Shown: positions 1 through 5,105 of the stretch, piece after piece | How positions within the stretch are numbered: the stretch's first letter is position 1 | Layout: each line of letters starts with the position of its first letter | Notes under the pieces: generated by a model | The model's input: only the letters and a program-made list of their open reading frames with translations | Told to the model about the DNA's origin: nothing | The model's database searches: none | Source: Veillonellaceae bacterium UBA5809 | GTDB taxonomy: Bacteria > Bacillota > Negativicutes > Veillonellales > Dialisteraceae | NCBI GenBank assembly: GCA_002417965.1 | Contig: DIDD01000104.1 | Coordinates: forward strand, 1,303-6,407 | Direction of reading: 5' to 3' | DNA length: 5,105 bases | Position numbers and translations under genes: made by a program

Positions 1-375
1 CGGGAATGGACAGAAGAAAAAATGCCGGAAAACCCTTCTACGGCACAGCGGGAACAGGTGCTGAATGCAGAAGCTGATAAAATGCTCCGGGCTTTGCCGA
101 ATGAAGGACACCTTATTCTGCTGGATACCCAGGGCCGGGAAATGTCATCCCCTGATCTGTCCGGATACATAGACAGCAGGACTGTTCAGGGCATCAGCCA
201 TTTCTTCTTTGCTGTAGGAGGGCCATTCGGAACAGGGGGGCACATCAGGGAAAGGGCAGATCTCCGCCTTTCCCTGGGACCCCTGACGCTGACACATCAA
301 ATGGCCCGTTTGATTTTGATGGAACAACTCTACCGGTCTGTAAAAATCAGCAGACATGAGCCGTACCATTTGTGA
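1..375 (+). CDS. rlmH: 23S rRNA (pseudouridine1915-N3)-methyltransferase RlmH, 3' part
   Basis: This is the C-terminal part of a SPOUT-class methyltransferase. The family uses S-adenosylmethionine to methylate N3 of pseudouridine 1915 in helix 69 of 23S rRNA, acting in the cytoplasm on the assembled 70S ribosome. The frame is open from base 1, so the gene begins before the window. 124 residues are visible against about 155-160 in the family, so roughly 35 N-terminal residues are missing. The internal ATG at 22 is not the real start. Visible family marks, numbered from the window edge, are the LILLDTQG strand (38-45), the glycine-rich cofactor loop FAVGGPFGTGG (70-80), the knot segment LTLTHQMARLILMEQLYR (95-112) and the conserved C-terminal PYH (121-123). 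The cofactor loop has Phe-Gly-Thr-Gly where relatives often have Glu-Gly-Leu or Asn-Gly-Leu, a modest divergence. Identification rests on remembered E. coli and S. aureus RlmH sequences. Confidence 0.93.
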   Translation, partial: REWTEEKMPENPSTAQREQVLNAEADKMLRALPNEGHLILLDTQGREMSSPDLSGYIDSRTVQGISHFFFAVGGPFGTGGHIRERADLRLSLGPLTLTHQMARLILMEQLYRSVKISRHEPYHL

Positions 376-386
376 AAAGATAATAT

Positions 387-415
387 TTGACCTTTTTTTT
401 TATTCATGAGATGAT
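387..415 (+). promoter_or_regulatory. Probable sigma-A promoter of the CBS-domain gene
   Basis: A -35 box TTGACC (387-392) is separated by 17 bases from GATGAT (410-415). A TG dinucleotide at 407-408 makes this an extended -10 element. Transcription would begin near 422, leaving a leader of about 28 bases before the start codon at 450. The -35 box begins 11 bases after the rlmH stop. The spacer holds a run of nine T (393-401). The -10 matches the consensus in only four of six positions, so the extension matters. Predicted by eye. Confidence 0.55.
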
Positions 416-436
416 ACAGACAGATAAAACAGAAAA

Positions 437-444
437 GAGGGGAG
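437..444 (+). promoter_or_regulatory. Ribosome binding site that sets the CBS gene start
   Basis: GAGGGGAG lies 5 bases before the ATG at 450. The longer open frame from the ATG at 387 has no comparable site. Its extra 21 residues (Phe-rich, then charged) fall outside the CBS fold, and its start would coincide with the -35 box. This supports 450 as the true start. Confidence 0.8.
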
Positions 445-449
445 ATTTT

Positions 450-935
450 ATGGCAGATAAGATATACCGGGCTAAAGATTTTATGACAAAGTACGTACTG
501 ACGGTGACTTCTGACACTACGATTCAGGAACTGGTCCGTCTTTTTGTCAGACATCCGGTGTCAGCAGTTCCTGTAACAGGAGAAGACAATGAACTGCTGG
601 GCATTATTTCCGAGGGAGATCTTCTGTATAAAAAGGCACGCCCCTATATTCCCCAGTACTTTGATGTATTAGGAGCGAGCATTTACTATTACGGATATGG
701 GAAATATGAGGAGTCATTCCGCAAACTGCTGGCGACCAAAGCTTCGGAAATTATGACAAAAGATGTGCGCTGCGTCACTCCTGAAACAGATATGGAAACG
801 ATTACCACACTGATGATTGACGAGCATCTGAAGTCAGTTCCCGTGATTGACAAACCTAAACGGCTGGTGGGGATTATTACCCGGCATGATATTTTGTCCG
901 TAATTGCCACGGCAGATCAGGATCCAGAAGCATGA
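450..935 (+). CDS. Stand-alone CBS-domain pair protein
   Basis: A 161-residue soluble protein made almost entirely of two CBS domains in tandem (a Bateman module). CBS1 spans about residues 9-60 and ends in GIISEGDLL (51-59). CBS2 spans about 97-153 and ends in GIITRHDIL (141-149). The Asp in each ending motif (57 and 147) sits where CBS pairs usually contact a nucleotide ribose. Each domain opens with a matching segment, FMTKYV (11-16) and IMTKDV (101-106), showing the internal duplication. A linker of about 35 residues rich in Tyr and Phe (66-95) separates them, as in a common Firmicutes subgroup. No catalytic domain is attached. Such proteins usually bind AMP, ATP or another adenine nucleotide and regulate a partner, but the ligand and partner cannot be read from sequence. 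The gene has its own likely promoter and terminator, so it is probably monocistronic. Confidence 0.9.
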   Translation: MADKIYRAKDFMTKYVLTVTSDTTIQELVRLFVRHPVSAVPVTGEDNELLGIISEGDLLYKKARPYIPQYFDVLGASIYYYGYGKYEESFRKLLATKASEIMTKDVRCVTPETDMETITTLMIDEHLKSVPVIDKPKRLVGIITRHDILSVIATADQDPEA

Positions 936-942
936 ACTGATG

Positions 943-978
943 ATAAAACGGGCCGGAGGGTCCGTTTTATTTTTATTA
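943..978 (+). terminator. Intrinsic terminator after the CBS gene
   Basis: A 12-bp uninterrupted stem pairs 943-954 with 959-970, with one G-U pair at 952/961. The loop is GGAG (955-958), and TTTTATTA follows. It begins 7 bases after the CBS stop codon. The stem ends in an A-T-rich base, so the structure could also work weakly in the other direction. Confidence 0.88.
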
Positions 979-993
979 TGCCCACAGTTTTAC

Positions 994-1000
994 AGGGAGA
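994..1000 (+). promoter_or_regulatory. Ribosome binding site supporting the GTG start of the radical SAM gene
   Basis: AGGGAGA lies 9 bases before GTG at 1010. The protein from this codon starts directly with the strand that leads into the CxxxCxxC cluster, as expected for the family. Confidence 0.75.
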
Positions 1001-1009
1001 AATATCAAA

Positions 1010-2065
1010 GTGAAACATTCAATTATTCCATTATTTATTCCTCATTCAGGCTGTCCCCACCAGTGTGTCTTCTGCAATCAGGTCAGAATCACAGGCCGGA
1101 CAACGCCGGTAACACCCGAAGAAGTCAGAAATAAGATCAATTTATATACCACCGGGCCGGGAGAACAAAAACAATGGGAAGCCGCTTTTTACGGGGGTAC
1201 ATTCACAGCACTTCCCCCGCATTTGATAAAGGCACTTCTTAAACCGGCATCGGAAGCGATGCGGGAAGGCAGGATAACAGCTATACGCATTTCCACCCGT
1301 CCCGATGCCATTGATGAACAGATTCTGCAGATCCTTCTTGACGGCGGAGTGCGAACCGTAGAGCTGGGAGTTCAGAGCATGGATCAGGAAGTTCTGAAAA
1401 AATCGGAAAGAGGCCATACCGCAGAACAGGTGTGTCTGGCTGTACAGCAGCTTAAAAAGGCGGGACTTTCAGTTGGCCTTCAGTTCATGGTGGGACTTCC
1501 CGGAGAAGATGGTGCATCTTTGCGCCGGACAGCCCGTCGGGGAGTCAGACTGCATCCGGACTTTATCAGAATTTATCCGGTGCTTGTGCTGGAAGGGACA
1601 GCGCTGGCAGATTCATGGAGACAGGGGCAATACAGTCCCTGCACACTGGAATCAGCTCTGTGCGCCTGCGCATTCTTAAAAAAATATTACGGCCGCCATT
1701 CTATTCCAGTCATCCGGACGGGACTGCAGGCTACGGAAGAATTAGACAGAGGCGGTTCGTTTTTGGCAGGTCCCTACCATCCGGCTATGGGAGAACTGAC
1801 CGATCAATACCTTTTCCGCCATGCAGTCAATCACACATGGAAAAACATGAAAGGTTCCCCAAAAAACATTATGTGCCATCCGCGGGACCGTTCTAAAATT
1901 ATGGGATTTCGGGGAAAAAACTGGAAAGAATGGCAGACCCGTTTTGGCGGAAGACTGCAGTGCAGGGAAGAAGCATCCATTCAGCCGGGGATGATAATCC
2001 TTAAAACGGATCAGGAGAAAAAAGAAATTTTTCCTGAGTCGGAGATATATTGTTATTCCCGGTAA
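1010..2065 (+). CDS. Elp3-like radical SAM protein without acetyltransferase domain
   Basis: A 351-residue radical SAM enzyme starting at GTG. Cys15, Cys19 and Cys22 form CxxxCxxC (CPHQCVFC), the ligand set for the [4Fe-4S] cluster that cleaves S-adenosylmethionine. Next come FYGGTFT (60-66), the cofactor-binding GGT strand; ISTRPDAID (94-102); ELGVQSMD (118-125) with the Arg-Gly-His typical of the Elp3 group at 134-136; and GLQFMVGLPG (156-165). The C-terminal extension holds RIYPVLVLEGT (187-197), GPYHPAMGEL (254-263) and a CHPRDRSKIMGFRGKN segment (289-304). These mark the bacterial 'elongator protein 3-like' family. True Elp3 is about 550 residues and ends in a GNAT acetyltransferase domain that modifies tRNA wobble uridine. 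That domain is absent here, so the same reaction should not be assumed. No substrate is known to me. The gene begins 31 bases after the terminator's U-rich tail and has no obvious strong promoter. Family assignment is firm; function is unknown. Confidence 0.88.
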   Translation: MKHSIIPLFIPHSGCPHQCVFCNQVRITGRTTPVTPEEVRNKINLYTTGPGEQKQWEAAFYGGTFTALPPHLIKALLKPASEAMREGRITAIRISTRPDAIDEQILQILLDGGVRTVELGVQSMDQEVLKKSERGHTAEQVCLAVQQLKKAGLSVGLQFMVGLPGEDGASLRRTARRGVRLHPDFIRIYPVLVLEGTALADSWRQGQYSPCTLESALCACAFLKKYYGRHSIPVIRTGLQATEELDRGGSFLAGPYHPAMGELTDQYLFRHAVNHTWKNMKGSPKNIMCHPRDRSKIMGFRGKNWKEWQTRFGGRLQCREEASIQPGMIILKTDQEKKEIFPESEIYCYSR

Positions 2066-2077
2066 AACGGCTATAAT
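2050..2077 (+). promoter_or_regulatory. Probable sigma-A promoter of ktrBA
   Basis: TTGTTA (2050-2055) lies 16 bases before a perfect TATAAT (2072-2077). The start of transcription would be near 2084, giving a leader of about 29 bases. The -35 box lies inside the last codons of the radical SAM gene. There is no terminator between that gene and ktrB, so read-through could also contribute. The short leader leaves no room for a c-di-AMP riboswitch of the kind found before some potassium transporter genes. Confidence 0.55.
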
Positions 2078-2112
2078 GGAAATAAAATCAAGATTCACAG
2101 CAAGGAGAGTCT

Positions 2113-3459
2113 ATGCAGTATTTGAGAATTCATATACCGATGCAGCTCTACCGGAGCATACAGATTGTACTGGGGTTCATGCTGCTGATGCTGACAGGCG
2201 CACTTCTTCTGATGCTTCCTGCAGCACAGACGGGAGAATCTGAAATTCATTTTATGGATGCCCTGTTTACCTCTGTCAGTGCGGTCAGCGTGACAGGTAT
2301 GTCCATGATTGATATCCAGTCTGATCTCAGCTGGATCGGGCAGCTGATTATCATCTGCCTTGTACAGACCGGGGCATTGGGCATTATGACCATTGCAGGG
2401 ATTTTGGGAATTACGAGAGGACGCCGTATCGGTCTGCAGCAGAGACTGATGATTCAGGAATCTTTCAATATGCAGACGCCGTCAGGCATGGTGGCTCTTG
2501 TACAGAAAATTGCATGGTTTACCCTCTGTATCGAATTTCTGTCAGGAACAGTAATGGCAGTCAACCTTTATTTTACTTATGGATTCAAAGGAATATATCT
2601 GGGATACTGGGAAGCGGTGTCATCATTCTGCAATTCCGGATTTGATCTGATGGGCAATTCCTCTTCCATGACTCCGTTTACAGAACATCCTCTGGTTCAT
2701 GCATCTGTATTGGTTACGATGGTTCTGGGCGGAATGGGATTTATTGTATTAGATGATCTTTGGAAAAAGAGATCATGGCGGAGGCTGACAGTTCACAGCA
2801 AAATCGTTCTGACAGCAGGTCTTTTCCTGACAGCGGCGGGGACAGTTCTGTTTTATCTTCTGGAACGTCAGAATCCTGCAACATTAGGCGGGTTTGATAT
2901 ACAGGATCAGTGGATGATTTCATTTTTTCAGTCTGTATCAGCCCGTATGGCCGGTTTTAATATGATTCCTGCGGAAGCTATGGGAAAAGCATCCATGGCA
3001 TTGAACATGGGACTGATGTTTATCGGGGCAGGGCCTGTGTCAACGGCAGGCGGCATTAAAACCACAACCTTTATTATTCTGATTCTCTTCATGTGGGCCA
3101 AAATCAGAGGACGTGAGCATATTGTCCTCTTTCATAGAGAAATTGACGACTCCGTGGTTTTGAAAGCAGCTTTTATTTTTTGTTTTTCCATTTTCCTTAT
3201 ATCCTCGGCATTCTTTCTGATTCTTGTGTTTGATACAGGGAACCATACAGTGGGAACAGTGCTTTTTGAGACAATCTCTGCCTACAGCACAGTGGGATTC
3301 ACAACCGGTGCAGTGGCGGAATGGAACAATGCGTGTAAAGTGATTCTTATGATGACCATGTTTATTGGACGTATAGGTGTTCTTACTTTGATTCTTGCCT
3401 TTGCGGAAAGCCATCCGTCAAGAATCAAATTCCCCAAAGAAAAAGTCATTGTAGGATAG
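2113..3459 (+). CDS. ktrB: Potassium uptake system membrane subunit KtrB (Trk/Ktr family)
   Basis: A 448-residue inner-membrane protein that forms the potassium pathway of KtrAB. The family has four repeats of helix, pore loop, helix, all visible here. Each loop supplies a filter glycine: SVTG (Gly62), CNSGF (Gly176), RMAGF (Gly281) and STVGF (Gly395). Membrane helices fall roughly at 15-37, 75-100, 127-155, 193-213, 230-250, 293-330, 350-374 and 405-432. The segment FIGAGPVSTAGGIKTTTF (303-320) is the intramembrane gating loop of the third repeat. Arg420 in MFIGRIG is the conserved fourth-repeat arginine. The length is normal for KtrB; TrkH is longer. AAGGAG (2102-2107) sits 5 bases before the ATG and fixes the start. 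Two deviations stand out: Met279 where the third filter usually has Thr (TAGF), and Val309 where the gating loop usually has Gly. ktrA follows 13 bases downstream, consistent with an operon. Confidence 0.93.
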   Translation: MQYLRIHIPMQLYRSIQIVLGFMLLMLTGALLLMLPAAQTGESEIHFMDALFTSVSAVSVTGMSMIDIQSDLSWIGQLIIICLVQTGALGIMTIAGILGITRGRRIGLQQRLMIQESFNMQTPSGMVALVQKIAWFTLCIEFLSGTVMAVNLYFTYGFKGIYLGYWEAVSSFCNSGFDLMGNSSSMTPFTEHPLVHASVLVTMVLGGMGFIVLDDLWKKRSWRRLTVHSKIVLTAGLFLTAAGTVLFYLLERQNPATLGGFDIQDQWMISFFQSVSARMAGFNMIPAEAMGKASMALNMGLMFIGAGPVSTAGGIKTTTFIILILFMWAKIRGREHIVLFHREIDDSVVLKAAFIFCFSIFLISSAFFLILVFDTGNHTVGTVLFETISAYSTVGFTTGAVAEWNNACKVILMMTMFIGRIGVLTLILAFAESHPSRIKFPKEKVIVG

Positions 3460-3472
3460 AGAGGCATAAAAC

Positions 3473-4129
3473 ATGGAAAATAAACTGCAGTTTTTTGTAG
3501 CCGGACTTGGACGGTTTGGAAAAAGCGTGGCTGTATCTCTGGACCATATGGGGTATGATGTCATGGCTATGGATATTGATGAAGCCGTGGTGCAGGACCT
3601 GTCTGGCTCATTGGGCTATGTTGTCTGTGCTGATGCGTCTGATGAAAAGAATTTAGCAGCCATAGGGGCGGGCAATGCCGATGTGGCTGTTGTATCCATT
3701 GGAGATTTATCAGCAAATCTTATGACGACGCTGATTCTCAAAGAAATGGGAGTCAAAAAAATTGTTGTTAAAGCACTGGATGAACTTCATGGCAAAATGC
3801 TGAAGAAAATCGGTGCTGACAAAGTTGTCTATTCGGAAAAAGAGATGGGAGTCCGTGTGGCGCATAATCTCATTTCGCCGGGAATTGTAGATTATATTGA
3901 AATGGATGACAATATTACCATCCTCAGCATACGCCTTCCTGATGCCTGGATAGGGAAAAGTCTGATTGATCTGAATGTACGGCAGAAATACCATATTACA
4001 GTAGTGGCTATTAAAAGAAAAAATAAAATGACCGTTAATCCCAGACCTGATCTCATTATGGAAAAGGATGACATGCTGATTATTCTGGGAGATTCTGAGA
4101 GTGTGAGAGATGTTACAGAATCCTTGTAA
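3473..4129 (+). CDS. ktrA: Potassium uptake system regulatory subunit KtrA (RCK domain)
   Basis: A 218-residue cytosolic RCK protein. In this family it forms an octameric ring under a KtrB dimer and opens the pore when ATP replaces ADP. The RCK_N Rossmann domain covers about residues 6-125, with the nucleotide motif GLGRFG (11-16), an acidic Asp34 at the end of the second strand for the adenosine ribose, and ADASDE (53-58). YSEKEMG (120-126) matches the Pro-Glu-Lys-Asp-Met-Gly segment whose Glu takes part in divalent-cation binding in B. subtilis KtrA; here Ser replaces the Pro. RCK_C covers about 140-218 and includes IDLNVRQKYHITVVAIKR (165-182) and a Pro at 190, a region matching the c-di-AMP pocket of S. 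aureus KtrA. Inhibition by c-di-AMP is therefore plausible but inferred. The ribosome binding site AGAGAGG (3458-3464) overlaps the ktrB stop, suggesting translational coupling. The length is normal for KtrA. Confidence 0.93.
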   Translation: MENKLQFFVAGLGRFGKSVAVSLDHMGYDVMAMDIDEAVVQDLSGSLGYVVCADASDEKNLAAIGAGNADVAVVSIGDLSANLMTTLILKEMGVKKIVVKALDELHGKMLKKIGADKVVYSEKEMGVRVAHNLISPGIVDYIEMDDNITILSIRLPDAWIGKSLIDLNVRQKYHITVVAIKRKNKMTVNPRPDLIMEKDDMLIILGDSESVRDVTESL

Positions 4130-4151
4130 AAGTTTTATGACAGTCCTTTTC

Positions 4152-4180
4152 TTGAATTGAAGAGCAACTTTTGTTATGAT
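4152..4180 (+). promoter_or_regulatory. Strong predicted sigma-A promoter of murA
   Basis: TTGAAT (4152-4157) and TATGAT (4175-4180) are separated by 17 bases. TG at 4172-4173 gives an extended -10. Both boxes match the consensus in five of six positions. It lies 22 bases after the ktrA stop. Transcription would begin near 4187, leaving an untranslated leader of about 103 bases. Confidence 0.68.
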
Positions 4181-4234
4181 GTTGAAAAGATACTGCAATT
4201 ACGTTTTTTGTTAATAAGAATAAAAATAAAAAAT

Positions 4235-4256
4235 GAAACGGGCGGTCTGCCCTTTC
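4235..4256 (+). other. Hairpin in the murA leader
   Basis: GAAA (4235-4238) and GGGC (4240-4243) pair with GCCC (4249-4252) and TTTC (4253-4256). There is one bulged C at 4239 and a five-base loop. On the + strand only TTTC follows the stem, which is too weak for a normal terminator. On the opposite strand the stem would be followed by a T-rich tract (complement of 4210-4234). It could therefore stop antisense transcription, or serve as a leader structure. Its role is unknown. Confidence 0.5.
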
Positions 4257-4275
4257 AGATAGTTCATCTTAATAC

Positions 4276-4280
4276 AGGAG
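4276..4280 (+). promoter_or_regulatory. Ribosome binding site that decides the TTG start of murA
   Basis: AGGAG lies 9 bases before TTG at 4290. A TGA in the murA frame at 4281-4283 rules out any start further upstream. The next ATG in frame (4386) would remove the conserved Lys22-Asn23. Confidence 0.85.
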
Positions 4281-4289
4281 TGATTCCGT

Positions 4290-5105
4290 TTGGAAAAATT
4301 AGTGATCAGAGGCGGCCGTCCCCTGCGGGGAACCGTACGTGTTTCAAGTGCTAAAAATGCAGTGCTTCCGATAATTGTAGCCACCATGCTGCCGTCTTCG
4401 GCATCTTCTATTATGGAGGTTCCTCATCTGGATGATGTGGAGACCATCTGTCAGGTCATGGAATCATTGGGCATGACTGTGACAGAAGAGGGCCATACTC
4501 TGGTTTTTGATCCTTCAGGACTGGATAAAAGCGAAGCTTCTTATGAATTAGTCAGCCGCATGAGAGCTTCCTTCCTGATCATGGGACCGCTTCTGACAAA
4601 ATTAGGGCATGCCAAGATTGCGCTTCCCGGAGGGTGTATGATCGGAAGCCGGCCTATTGATCTTCACCTGAAAGCTTTTGAAGCCATGGGAGCCGAGATC
4701 AGTGTAGGACACGGCTATGTAGAAGCCTATGCGCCGGGCGGACTGAAGGGAGCCACTGTCTATTTGGATTTCCCCAGTGTGGGGGCTACGGAAAATGTGC
4801 TCATGGCGGCAGTGCTTGCACAGGGGAAAACCATCATTGAGAATGCGGCGGAAGAACCGGAAATTGTTGACCTGGTCACATTCCTTTCCAGCATGGGGGC
4901 TAATATTAAGGGAGCGGGAACCAATGTAATCCGTGTGGAAGGAGTTCCTGAACTGTCGGGTGTTTCCCATATTGCCATTCCGGACCGGATTGAAGCCGGG
5001 ACCTTTATGATTGCCGCGGCCATGGCGGGCGGCGATGTTTATATTGAAAATGTGCTCTCGGAACATTTAAAACCCCTTCTGGCCAAATTGGGGGAAGCGG
5101 GAGTT
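4290..5105 (+). CDS. murA: UDP-N-acetylglucosamine 1-carboxyvinyltransferase MurA, 5' part
   Basis: MurA transfers the enolpyruvyl group of phosphoenolpyruvate to UDP-N-acetylglucosamine, the first committed cytoplasmic step of peptidoglycan synthesis, and is the fosfomycin target. 272 codons are visible and the frame is open at the right edge; the family has about 420 residues, so about 150 are missing. The start is TTG, with the first residues reading MEKLVIRGGRPLRGTVRVS. Substrate-binding Lys22 and Asn23 (SAKNAVLP) are present, as are MRAS (91-94) with the conserved Arg92, and the active-site loop PGGCMIGSRPIDLHL (113-127). Cys116 is the counterpart of E. coli Cys115. The cysteine is intact, so the Asp-type natural fosfomycin resistance is not expected at this position. 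PDRIEAGTF (231-239) matches the second conserved block. The product is MurA-like from end to visible end, with no frameshift. Whether the genome holds a second copy (murZ) cannot be judged. A strong promoter lies upstream. Confidence 0.95.
   Translation, partial: MEKLVIRGGRPLRGTVRVSSAKNAVLPIIVATMLPSSASSIMEVPHLDDVETICQVMESLGMTVTEEGHTLVFDPSGLDKSEASYELVSRMRASFLIMGPLLTKLGHAKIALPGGCMIGSRPIDLHLKAFEAMGAEISVGHGYVEAYAPGGLKGATVYLDFPSVGATENVLMAAVLAQGKTIIENAAEEPEIVDLVTFLSSMGANIKGAGTNVIRVEGVPELSGVSHIAIPDRIEAGTFMIAAAMAGGDVYIENVLSEHLKPLLAKLGEAGV

Noticed and set aside
387..449. A 21-residue N-terminal extension of the CBS protein
   Set aside because: The upstream ATG sits in the -35 box and lacks a Shine-Dalgarno. 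The ATG at 450 has a strong one, and the extension adds nothing to the CBS fold.
1742..2098. A 118-codon open frame on the minus strand
   Set aside because: It is antisense to the C-terminal motifs of the radical SAM protein (GPYHPAMGEL and CHPRD), which are clearly coded on the + strand.
2066..2112. A riboswitch or terminator before ktrB
   Set aside because: The gap is 47 bases, holds no stable stem, and is mostly accounted for by the -10 box and ribosome binding site.
4130..4160. An intrinsic terminator after ktrA
   Set aside because: Only a 5-bp AAAAG/CTTTT pairing can be drawn, with no GC-rich stem. It is too weak to call.
3710..4198. A 162-codon open frame on the minus strand
   Set aside because: It is antisense to ktrA, has no recognisable motif, and runs back through the murA promoter region.
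4157..4354. A possible small leader peptide of 65 codons before murA
   Set aside because: Its start lies upstream of the predicted -10 box, it has no ribosome binding site, and it overlaps the murA coding region in another frame.
4602..5066. A 154-codon open frame on the minus strand
   Set aside because: It lies wholly opposite murA, whose protein matches the family throughout. The translated product has no recognisable domain, and its composition is that of an antisense frame.

Overview
All genes in this 5.1 kb window lie on the + strand and look like ordinary, vertically inherited chromosomal genes. The base composition is moderate, with strong AGGAG-type ribosome binding sites and GTG and TTG starts alongside ATG. 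The CBS-pair protein, the KtrAB potassium system and the MurA are all of Firmicutes type. My best guess is a Negativicutes-like anaerobe (Dialister or Megasphaera relatives), but that is an impression from protein style, not a search result. I see no mobile element, CRISPR array, rRNA or tRNA.

Layout from left to right: the 3' part of rlmH (23S rRNA pseudouridine methyltransferase) runs off the left edge. A short gap with a convincing promoter leads to a stand-alone two-CBS-domain protein, which ends at a strong intrinsic terminator. A GTG-started Elp3-like radical SAM enzyme without an acetyltransferase domain follows. A 47-base gap with a perfect TATAAT box precedes ktrB, the potassium channel-like membrane subunit. 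The regulatory subunit gene ktrA follows 13 bases later. A 160-base gap carries a strong extended -10 promoter, a roughly 100-base leader and a hairpin. It ends at a TTG-started murA, which runs off the right edge.

Functionally, ktrB and ktrA form one two-gene unit for potassium uptake: a membrane pore gated by a cytosolic nucleotide-binding RCK ring. The CBS protein probably senses adenine nucleotides, but nothing in the sequence ties it to KtrAB beyond proximity. rlmH (ribosome modification) and murA (first committed step of peptidoglycan synthesis) are housekeeping genes. The radical SAM protein has no assigned reaction and is the least understood gene here.

I do not find an evident new multi-gene system. 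The points most worth checking are the HAT-less Elp3-like enzyme, unusual residues in two conserved KtrB segments, a T9 tract inside the CBS gene promoter, and the structured leader of murA.
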